Part shown: positions 11,924-21,369 of the stretch, one piece after another
How positions within the stretch are numbered: position 1 is the stretch's first letter
Layout of the letters: each line of letters opens with the position of its first letter
Assembly (NCBI GenBank): GCA_963965975.1
Contig: OZ014411.1
Span: 2,589,001 to 2,653,000 of the forward strand
Reading direction: 5' to 3'
Source of the DNA: Xestospongia bergquistia
Taxonomy: Eukaryota > Porifera > Demospongiae > Haplosclerida > Petrosiidae
Length of the DNA: 64,000 nucleotides
Made by a program: the position numbers and the translations under genes
Notes under the pieces: generated by a model
Databases searched by the model: none
The model's input: the letters and a program-made list of their open reading frames with translations, nothing else
What the model was told of the DNA's origin: nothing

Positions 11924-12242
11924 GCAAGTAAATGACATCATAACATTTAATGCACAATTATCAAACTTAGCTGTAATGGCAATAGTCATTATTTTATTTT
12001 CAATGAGAGACATTAGATCGTCCTTTGATGTAACAATTACTTTTATAGTTATTAGGAATGCTAGCATTACTAACTGCACAATTAGCAATAATAATGGTAG
12101 TGGACTATTTCTTTATGAATCAATGCCTACATTTAATGGCAATATTAAGTTTATTAACAACACTGGTAAGAATTGTAAAGGAGTTTTCATGATTTCAGTT
12201 TCTCTATTATTACTTTAAGTGCTTATCTTGTTTTTATTAACA
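11924..12242 (+). pseudogene. Fragment of a paralog of the beta-helix multipass gene
   Basis: This aligns with about 5838-6172 of the gene at 4867-8337. It shares NNNGSGLFLYESMPTF (identical) and FINNTG. Relative to that gene it loses the GGG motif and has a small deletion with a stop at the end, then homology stops on both sides. It has no signal peptide or TM part, so it is a dead fragment of a duplicated copy. Confidence 0.8.
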
Positions 12243-12474
12243 AACGTACTGGAGACTAGGTATGTTCTATATGTTCAATTGAAAATTTATCATAATTAAT
12301 TAGCTATACCAGTAGATCCAAAAAGAAATCCATACTTGATTGGTTGACTTAATTAGTCAATTTAACTAATGTAAACAAATAATATTTTTATTTTTCTAAA
12401 GTATAACTGCTCATCATAAATGTATAAGTGTCTTTGTAATTTAGCGTTGTCTGGACAGTCCTAAAACAGCTACC

Positions 12475-12517
12475 ACATACATGTACATATATGTATATGT
12501 ACATACACATACATGTG
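12475..12517. repeat. ATGTAC/ACAT-type low-complexity imperfect palindrome
   Basis: Alternating ATGTACATAT-type steps sit between CTACCACAT and its reverse complement ATGTGGTAG. This lies just left of the foldback element and may be a fragile insertion site. Confidence 0.5.
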
Positions 12518-12526
12518 GTAGTTTAT

Positions 12527-13153
12527 TAGTCTCGCGTAGCCAGCCCCTCCCTCTCGGGAAGGGTCTGGTCAACTGTAAGTATAGCTCTCGTTCAGAGAAC
12601 TACCGGAAATCCGGTAGTCGATAAGTGGTGTTTAGAGGGAGGAGGGCAAACACCAACTTTAAAATTGCTGACTCACCAGAAGCACAATGCCAGATACGCA
12701 AGCAGTTCTCTAAAGCTTTTTAGTGTAAACAAGTTCAGCAGGCTCCTTTGTTCTGCCCTATGCAAAGCGCCATGAGGTTTACAAATAACCAATGCTTTCA
12801 TCAATTGAGTTGTAATAAGTTATAACCTTCGAAACTGTCATGGATAATTGAGAAGCTGCAATTCAAGCTGCTGCTACTAGACTAGGAGTTACACTTAAGG
12901 AGCCTGCCTGACATACTGCTTTATACCAGTACACTTCATGGCACTTTGCGTAGGGCAGAAAAAAAGGAGCCTGCTGAAAGGTACTGTCTGGCATTGTGCT
13001 TCTGTTGAGTCAGCAATTTTAAAGTAGGTGTTTGCCCTCCTCCCTCTCAACACCACTTATCGACTACCGGATTTCCGGTAGTTCTCTGACGAGAGCTATA
13101 CTCACAGTTGACCAGACCCTACCCGAGAGGGAGGGGCTGGCTACGCGAGACTA
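12527..13153. mobile_element. Foldback transposon with long TIRs and 9-bp target duplication (Mutator-like, non-autonomous)
   Basis: Both ends read TAGTCTCGCGTAGCCAGCC inwards. The arms match for over 200 bp (left about 12527-12775, right about 12937-13153); the left arm carries an extra stretch of about 35 bp. Each arm also contains a nested CTACCGGAAATCCGGTAG palindrome. GTAGTTTAT lies directly outside both ends (12518..12526 and 13154..13162), a perfect 9-bp target site duplication. A 9-bp duplication with long TIRs is the hallmark of Mutator-like foldback elements. The core has no transposase, so it must have moved in trans. GC content is clearly above the flanks. Confidence 0.82.
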
Positions 13154-13245
13154 GTAGTTTATGATATGATATGATAATTGCTTGGAATACATATATAATA
13201 ATATTCATAGTATGTTCATGGTAAACACATGCTAGGCATATTAAT

Positions 13246-14090
13246 TAGTGTTGTTTTAGTCACATATTTTCATATTAGTTATAGTTATAGTAAAGTTAGC
13301 CTACTGGTAGGAGTTTTAGTTTTAGTTTTAGTAAAGTTACTAAAATTAAACAAAAATTAGCTATAGTTAAAGTTAGGCCTATTTTATTTTTAGTTAAAGT
13401 TTACACAAGTATTCTAAACATCAATATAGTTCTTGTTTTTTGAAAACATAACTTTTCTTTCTAAGTTTGCGTCTGTATGTCTGTTACGCCGTCCACTGCA
13501 AGCATAACCTGCTGTTGAGAAAACACAATCTACAGGAGTGGTTGATGCTGGAATGCATAGCAAGTCCATTGCAACTGGAGCTAACTTGGGGTAAAGTTTT
13601 TCTGACTCAATCCAAAAATCAAGTGGGTCATTAGAGTCATCTCCTTGAGGAAAATTTTAAAAATAATGCTTCACTTCATATATAGCTGGTTGTTGAGCCT
13701 GACTTGTATTTGTCCGTTCCTGACGTTTATCACTGACTGTGTCTGAAAGATAATTGAGCATTCGACTGTCTCAACTGGCAATGTCAACATGTGCATCTAT
13801 AGTTACTATCTACAATAATCTTGCAAGAGCCAATGTAAACTTGCGAACTCATTATCACTTAGCACACCTATTATGTATCACTAATCACTTCCTCTAGCAC
13901 CTATAGGTGTGGTAAGTGAAATGAAGCATAGGTATAGGTGTACCTCTATGTTCACTAAAATTGTTAAACATTTTAGTTATAGTATGCTTACCTGAAATAA
14001 TTTTAGTTTGAGTTATAGTAGTTAACTAAATTACAAAACCACTTACTAAAATAGTTTTAGTTATAATTATAGTTAACTAAAACAACACTA
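13246..14090. mobile_element. hAT-superfamily transposon, internally deleted, with 8-bp target duplication
   Basis: The terminal inverted repeats are TAGTGTTGTTTTAGT at both ends. ATATTAAT flanks the element on both sides (13238..13245 and 14091..14098), the 8-bp duplication expected for hAT. Subterminal regions are full of TTTTAGTT/AACTAAAA repeats, as is common for hAT transposase binding sites. The interior keeps the 3' end of a hAT transposase on the minus strand. At 845 bp it is far shorter than an autonomous element. Confidence 0.85.
13414..13656 (-). pseudogene. hAT transposase C-terminal dimerisation (hATC) remnant
   Basis: The minus-strand frame of 80 codons to TAG contains DPLDFWIES, YPKLAPVAMDLLCIPAST, VFSTAG and GRRNR. 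This is the standard hATC order (LxxFW, PxLAxxAxxxLxIPxT, ExxFSxxG, R). The usual Glu before the Phe-Ser is replaced (VDCVFS), and an in-frame stop lies immediately upstream. The N-terminal RNase H-like part is missing, so it is inactive. Confidence 0.85.
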
Positions 14091-14098
14091 ATATTAAT

Positions 14099-14553
14099 AT
14101 ACAATTAATAGTCAATTTCATTATATATTAATAATCAAAAGTGTTATGTTTACTTTTCTCATAACAATGCATTAGTTAAACCAACCAATTAATCTTTATA
14201 CTGACATATTAAGTAGTTGATTGATAGCTTACAAATAGACCCAACAACTATGGCTATTAAGTTAAAGTGATAACATTTTTATGAAATGTTCTACTCGTGA
14301 AGTGATTGATTTATACATGTAATTTAAAATAACAAACATTAAAGGAACATTTTAATAGACTTGACAAACACAAAGTGACATGTTATTAATGTCTCATTGT
14401 AAACATTATGCATTTACTATCAACAAACATGGAATGCAAGTAGTGACATAGTTTTAGTATTATAGACATTGCACATACCATAGATTCTAAGAAGGCAGTT
14501 AAAACAAATTTTACATTAAGGTTAGTGTTGATGTGTGTGACAATGACAGCTTC
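14099..14553. other. Intergenic, no gene seen
   Basis: AT-rich stretch between the hAT element and the 3' end of the death-domain gene. It presumably contains that gene's 3' UTR and transcription end. No structure was recognised. Confidence 0.5.
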
Positions 14554-16585
14554 CTAGCATATATATCCTTTATTCTCATATGTGATCCTGTCTGTGACAA
14601 GGAGTTTTTTGACTACATCTTCAAAGGCCTTACTTAAAAGACCTTTAATAAGTTCAAGAGAGTAGTCATCAGCTTCCCAGTCGATAATAAAGACAACAGT
14701 ATCACATTCAAAAATACAGGATGTATTTGCTAAGAAGTTGTCATCATTACACACACTAACTCTGACTTTATTGCAGAATTCATCAACTGCCTTCTTAAAA
14801 TCAGTGATATGAACAATGACTTCATGTAAATTGAATTTATCTGCAATAGCTTCTAAGCAGACTAGATTTACAATAGTACATTTTTCCTGCACAATATCCA
14901 CGATGTTATCTGTTGTTTCAGCTTTATCCAGTTGAGATATTAGCTCTGGAAAAGATCTTGAAAGATAGAGCTTTAATTCCTGGATTGAAGGCACATGTCG
15001 AGCCAGTAGACATGATAGATCATAAAAAATATTTCCAAATAACACCTTCATTTTATCGAATCTCTCTTTATAGGTAATACTAAGGGTAACCACATAATCT
15101 GAGCCATCTAATAGAAGAAAGAAAACTTTATAATACTGTTGATGTCATTTGTAAGAATAATATGAGCTTAAGGGGAAATTATGCAGTGGACTCTCACTAA
15201 TTTGAATGTCATTAATTTTAACTCTTGCAAATCCAAAGAATCTATGTAGCAGAATAAAGAAAAAAATTTGACAGTACTTCACAGGATTCAAACTAAAATA
15301 TCAAGGAAATGGCATCCTTTCTAGGTGTCCACCTGTAACAACAAGACCAACAGAGTTGCATCTGTGTTTTTTTTTACAAATAAAGGCATTACTGCTAAAG
15401 TGATAGGTCACACATTTTAATACATATATGAATTTTTATATGAGTTTGCTACATGGTACCCTATATTTGCAGATTGTTGAACACATTTACTAATTTTTGG
15501 AAAACATGTGGAATTATTAGAGATGTGTATGCATAGACTAGTTGTCACACATTAATATTAGCTATATGTAAGTACTTTCTAAGACATGGCATCACATGTA
15601 ATGCTTATCACTGAATGTACTAGCATATATTAAGTATCTAGTATAAAGCCATATATGGAATCAAATTTAATTAGAATTTGTTATGAACAGTAATGAACGA
15701 GTCATTAGTCTAGACAACTAATGAACAAATGACACAAAGACACCATTACATATGTATGCACATTGTTGATCTATTAGGTATCATGCTCGCCACATGAGTG
15801 GCAGGAATTTGGAAGAACAAATTTATATGTTAGATAACACACCTCATGCACTATTTGCAGTGTATATAGTACATGCCTCAACAATCCAAACATTTTCTAT
15901 CTCATTAAGTTTAAAGTAGTGAGGGTCCACTTTATTGTTATATATATAGTAGCACTTCATTTCTTAAACAAGACTTCATTGTTTACATTTGTACAACTTT
16001 ACATAAACCAGGAATTTCAAGATCAATACAAATAAATTGATTGGACAATCAAAGACAGACTTTGTAGTGATTATAATCTTACTATTACACTTTAGAGCCA
16101 TTTCGTCATACGAATGTAATAAGATGTGAGATGCTCTCTTCTGTGTTTGCAAAATCTGATCAATAATAGTATTTGATTGTTCTGTAGGTAAAATATAGCA
16201 AAATATATTGAGCCATTTGTATCCTTACTTGAAATTTTAGCAACAATAGTGTCTTCACCTAGTTCTTTTAAAGCAAATACTAAAGTCTCAAAAGTAGTGT
16301 CTCCATATTTGTCAACCATGTCAACTCTTTCAAGCCATTTAGCTAAACAGTCTATTAAACATCTCTCTGTGTCATTTCTGTGACTTGCTTCAATGTCTTT
16401 TAGAGTAGGGTATAGCAGGCCTAGTCGTAGTCCAAGTATGAACCACCTGCTTAATGGAAAATTTCCCAAAGTCATGCGCACATCAATTAAATTGGCAATA
16501 TCTAAAAAAAGAAAATATTTTGTGTTATTTCATTTATTTTTTCTATCTTACCTAAGTAAAGAGGACTCTGACTTCGGTCTGCCAT
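14554..16585 (-). CDS. Death-domain protein with uncharacterised C-terminal domain (about 286 aa)
   Basis: Minus-strand exons: 16585..16552 (starts MADRSQSPLYL), 16501..16229 and 15107..14554. Joins are in phase (861 nt including TAG), introns are GT-AG, and the second is 1.1 kb. Residues about 15-100 are a death domain: W-x-LGLRLGL near helix 1, LKDIEASHRND, CLIDCLAKWLER (helices 4-5) and TFETLVFALKELGEDTIVAKI (last helix). It is followed by about 185 residues of mostly helical sequence ending in a DWEADDYSLELIKGLLSKAF-like block. I have seen this arrangement in sponge and cnidarian predicted proteins but know no named domain. There is no TM segment or signal peptide, so it is a cytoplasmic adaptor, probably in apoptosis or innate signalling. 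The intron at 15108-16228 carries a repeat shared with the SRCR genes. Confidence 0.82.
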
Positions 16586-16700
16586 AGTTGCTGACGCCGC
16601 AATAGCTGGAATATTCCTGAAAGGGTGTGGGCATTGCTATATATACCCATTGCACGTGACGTCGCAATGACGTAATCGTTTCCGGACGGCCATATTGGAG
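16586..16700 (-). promoter_or_regulatory. CpG-containing promoter of the death-domain gene
   Basis: This is an unusually CpG-rich island in AT-rich DNA, immediately 5' of the gene's ATG. It contains an E-box/CRE-like block CACGTGACGTC at 16653, a second TGACGTAA at 16668 and GCCATATTGG at 16689 (YY1- or CArG-like). It could also drive transcription to the right, but no plus-strand gene follows closely. Confidence 0.55.
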
Positions 16701-16773
16701 GATAATCATTATAGATAGTCTGAGATAGAGATGGTCAATTTCTGTGGTGTCGTGAAATACAAAGAAAGAAATA

Positions 16774-19140
16774 CATAAATCATATTCTATTTTCAGAACA
16801 CATTGTTCATATCATTTTTATTCATTTTCATTACATCAATAACAATTTACAGAAAAGTTATAACATTTTGAGGAAGTATAAGATTTAAAAACCCTCACAT
16901 CATAAGTATCTTCTAAAAGTGACAACATAGAACCATTTTGAGGAATACTTAATCTAGCATCATTTTGATGCATTGTCCAAAATAATTTCAACCAATAGCC
17001 TAGTGATTATTTTGAGGCAGAATATTCAGTGTCAGTCAGTTTAGTATATAGAATTTAATAAAAGAAATCCTCTTAGTCTGATGTGAAGTGTAAGAAACTC
17101 CCTCTCTGGTCTATTCAGAGTGTCTTTCCCAGCTATTGAAGATAATATAATATCTTCTAAAAGTTGTAAATAATCACAAATTAGAAGTTATTTTACTGCT
17201 GTGACCATGAATTAACACAGCATAAGCAGCTTGAGATTGAGTGTTAACTATTACCATAAATGTATTAAGATCACTGCTCCATTGTAGACTTTCTCATAAT
17301 CATAAACAGAAGGGCATAACGATCTCACAAATCTGTCAATTCAAAGAAATATAAATGCATTGTTAGCATTAACCAGTCCTTCCTTCTTTTCTGAATGAAA
17401 AATGTCATTTATTGCATTAACTGCTGCTCTATAGCTGAGAATTGAGCAGTAAAGTGTTGAACTGATGAGGCGTGGTGTATTGTGGCCCTGGTTTCGACTG
17501 ACAATGACTGCTTAGACAGTAGAAAAGTCTGAATAATTATTATTGTGGCTGTTGAGTACAATGCAAAGAGTGTAGAATTTGCCCTTATGATTACTTATTC
17601 ATCTTGTACATATCAATACTACAACTGCTATACTTTAAATACATGAAGACAATTCAGAGACATCTGATAATTACTCTTATTTTATCAACATACTCTTGTG
17701 ACAAGATGCTAGCAGTAATATAATGTCAACAAAAATATCCTTTATCAGTAAACGTCATGAACTAGAAGTATTAGGCAAACATTTAAAAGACCTCATGTCA
17801 TATCTACAGCTAATAAACACTTTCAAGCAGCATTCACAGTCATAAAAGCTATCGCACAATATCTATCAAAATCTTTACCAGTTAAAAGGAAACTGCCACT
17901 GCATGAAGATTGTAAGACCAACAAAAGTCTTTTCCACTAAGAAGAAAACAACAACTACGTCAAAACACACTCAATTGCAAATTGATACATCTAAGAAAAC
18001 ATTTGCAAAAAAGATCCAAAAGCTTGTGGAGACTATTTTAAAGATGATAATGATATTCTGAAACTTTTGAGTGGATACAGTGTGATTCCTGCCTGTTGTG
18101 GATGCACCTTACATGTACTATTCCAAAACTAAATGCAATACTTGATAACTATATTTTACAATTCTGTAATACTGAGCATAGTTGTGTCTGCTTGTGTCAA
18201 AATGTTTGCTTTATTGAGTTCATTTTATATTACTAATGTAAAATATCATTTGTCTTTTTACATTATATATAACAAATAAAATTCCTATCTAAACACTCTT
18301 CTTCATTATTGTTTGTTCCTTCCATTGAACTTTATAACAGCTCATTTAGATCCTCCAGACAAGCATAAGACAATCAATTCATAACACAAAACTTCAACTC
18401 ACATTCGAGAATGCAATGAAACTTAAGATAGGGGTTAAAACTTTAGATGACCTTCTTCGGTTAATGGGTGTCATTTTAGATTTAGAGTTATCGTAGAGCT
18501 TCAGTATGAGAAGTAATAGCATAACTGTGGCTGCAGTTGGATTTCATTGCTGACTCATCAAATTAAAATATGCTTTTCAGTAGCCAGACCAGCTCAGCAA
18601 CAAACCTTTATAAAATTTCTAAGATGGAATATGAACACATTAAACATACTAATAGAAAAAACCGATATTTTTAAGGGAGATATCTTGTGTAACTATTTAA
18701 GACTTTTTATTTTCTTTCATTTTGTCCTGCAGGAGTGTGGCCTGCGCATGCAGTTGAACTAGCTATACATTAAAAGATCTGGCAACAATCTTCCTGTAAA
18801 AGCATTTATTGTGAGAGCAATCAGAGCATGCATGGACATTATTTCATTAATTGAATAAGCAAAATATGTTTAGTTTTGTTTTTATGTGACATTCTATTAC
18901 AAGAATAGCAAAGGAGTGGTACTAGGCCTTTTTTTAGAGGAAGGGAAATTAGTCTCTTCTTACTCATAAACTACCTAAGGCCTGAATGAATCAGACTAAA
19001 CACAACTATGTTATGCCTAATGCTGTTGCTACAGGATGTTCAAATGAGGCAGCAATGACTATTTTAATATGACTAAAATAAAGATAACGTTTTTGATCTA
19101 TCCAAACAAATGTTATAACTGAAGTTTCCATCATAGTGAG
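16774..19140. repeat. Dispersed repeat family, copy 1 (about 2.4 kb)
   Basis: This aligns in blocks with 28375..30315. Examples are AAATCATATTCTATTTTCAG at the left edge, GAGGAAGTATA, TTGAGGCAGAATAT and a block with GTCCTGCAGGAGTGTGGCC. No coding domain was recognised in either copy. Copies differ by many substitutions and indels and by an inversion at the right end. Probably an old transposon or segmental duplicate. Confidence 0.65.
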
Positions 19141-19225
19141 GTCTGTCAACTTTTTGTTTGAAAACTAAAATTATCAAACTTAAATTTTGAAATATAATGT
19201 AGGTGTCTTTAAACTAACATATTTT
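19120..19225 (-). repeat. Inverted segment relative to the second repeat copy
   Basis: This block is the reverse complement of about 30318..30412. Both contain CTAAAATTATCAAACT or its complement, next to the AGTTTAAAGACGCC / GGTGTCTTTAAACT edge. One copy of the repeat was therefore inverted at this end. Confidence 0.7.
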
Positions 19226-19295
19226 TAACAATGAACAATTATTAACAATTAAACAATATGTCACTGTTAAAATTAATTGGTCGATTTAACCAATG

Positions 19296-20110
19296 TATAT
19301 AGGTTTTATGGTGGAAACTGGAAGTAAAAATAATGGTGTTTTGATTACTAAAAACCAACCCTATATGTTTGACTGTTTATAAGTTGATAATGTTTATTTT
19401 TTAAAAAAATCTTTATTAGTTAAAAGATTTATAAACAATTTCTATTGTGCATTCAGTCAACTATATATTGGTTACATTAATTAATCAATCAATCATTTTT
19501 ACAGTGTTACACATGGTTACTAGTAGAGAATCAGTTTCCAAAGTGACAATTACTCAATCTTTATATCAAAATGTCTAGCAATTTATGGTCATCAGCAATA
19601 TGTAAAAATACATCTGAGTATTGAACGTATCTTATACATTTTGTTTAATAATAAAACCAAAGTTATTATTAAAAGAAAATGATTAGCAATATCAGTTATT
19701 AATTATCATTATACTTATAGAAAAGGCACAATAGCATTAACATAGATGTGCCTTTATGCATATGATTCTATCAATTGTAACTATTCAATAATTATATACC
19801 AGTTCATTAATTATACTATCAATATATATGTCGTTCATTGTTTATGTATGAGTTTTCAGTTTCTTTATAGGCACTGTAAAATTAAAATTTGAATTTAAGA
19901 GGTCTGTATAACACTTGTTCTATTTCATTGTCTAACCTGTTTAACTTGTTACATATTGTATATAGAGATAATTTGCTTTTAAAAATATATTTTTTCTCAA
20001 AATTTGCCTAATAGTTTAAATTATGCTACTATATTTTACATTCAACGAGTATGTTTTATTAATAAATTCGTAAGTAGGAGTAAATAAGTACGACGAGTCG
20101 AGTGTATCAC
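19296..20110. repeat. SRCR upstream region, truncated extra copy
   Basis: This aligns with 20468..21275, the region directly upstream of SRCR-A. The last 200 bp or so (from about 19910) look identical to 21075-21275. The copy stops exactly inside the E-box: it reads TATCAC and then switches to TTTATTTATT instead of GTGATAT. It has no downstream gene. Confidence 0.8.
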
Positions 20111-21330
20111 TTTATTTATTAGCATATGACTTAATGATATCCATCTGTTATTGTCATCTTATCATTAAATTTTGCTGAATGTAATTGCTGTGTCCTCATT
20201 ATTTTGCTATATAAGTAGAGTTTCTTTGTTCACTTTCTCAGTGTATTACCTTTTGAGTTGTTCTTAAATAAAGTTTGTAATATTATTAGTAGTAGTAGTA
20301 TGATAAAATCTAATTAACATTAATTAACAGGTCAGTCTTTATAATAGGCAAAGGTAAGGTCTTAAGTGAACTAAACTAACAACTAATTAGTCAAACATAT
20401 TGTAAGTACATTAACATAACATACAGACAAAGTTTGTTGTAATACACCCGTTACATAGTTATACAGATTGTATGGTGCAAACTGAAAGTAAAATAATGCT
20501 GTTTTGATTACTAAAAACTAACCCTATGGATTTGATTGTTTATAAGTTGATAATGTTCATTTTAAAAAATCATTATCATGTTAAAGATTTATAAACAATT
20601 TGTATTGTGCATTCAATCTAACTATGTATTAGTTACATTAATTAATCAATCAATCATTTTTACAGTGTTACACATGCTTACTAGTAGAAAACCAATTTCC
20701 AAAATGACAATTACTCAATCTTTGTATCAAAATGTCTAGCAATTTATGGTCATCAGCAATATGTAAAAATACACTTGAGTATTGAACGTATCTTATACAA
20801 TTTGTTTAATAATAAAACTAAACTTATTATTAAAAGAAAATGATTAGCAATAACAGTTATTTATTAACATTATGCCTAGAAAAAGCACAATAGCATTAAC
20901 ATAGTCTAAGATGTGCCTTCAAGCATGTGATTCCATCAACTGTAACTATTCAACAATTATATACCAGTTCATTAATTACTATCAATATATATGTCATTCT
21001 ATGTTGATGTATGAGTTTTCAGTTTCTTTATAGGCACTGTAAAATTAAACACTTAATGCAAAAGGTCTAAATAACACTTGTTCTATTTCATTGTCTAACC
21101 TGTTTAACTTGTTACATATTGTATATAGAGATAATTTGCTTTTAAAAATATATTTTTTCTCAAAATTTGCCTAATAGTTTAAATTATGCTACTATATTTT
21201 ACATTCAACGAGTATGTTTTATTAATAAATTCGTAAGTAGGAGTAAATAAGTACGACGAGTCGAGTGTATCACGTGATATTTAATAACTAAAAATAATAA
21301 TTCACAGGAAATTCAGTTATATATTAAGAT
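20111..21330. repeat. 1.2-kb upstream block of SRCR-A, duplicated upstream of SRCR-B
   Basis: 20112-21100 is nearly identical to 30785-31775; I noticed only one small cluster of differences (AGCAATTTATGG versus AGCAAAATATGG). From about 21100 to the gene start identity falls noticeably. It contains a TATATAAG box followed by TTCTTAAATAAAG near 20208-20275, resembling LTR promoter and poly(A) signals. Confidence 0.8.
21268..21277. promoter_or_regulatory. E-box TATCACGTGA upstream of SRCR-A
   Basis: Palindromic CACGTG core, about 100 bp before the ATG at 21370. The same ten bases occur upstream of SRCR-B, -C, -D and -F. TCACGTGA matches the preferred site of MiT/TFE-, USF- and MYC-type bHLH-zip factors. 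Confidence 0.6.
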
Positions 21331-21369
21331 TTTGTAGTTGGTTTAGCAGAGAGCTAGAGTTTAGCGGTC

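Noticed and set aside
20200..20290. Solo LTR or independent promoter with TATATAAG and AATAAAG
   Set aside because: LTR ends and target duplications could not be identified. It is kept only as a remark in the duplicated block.
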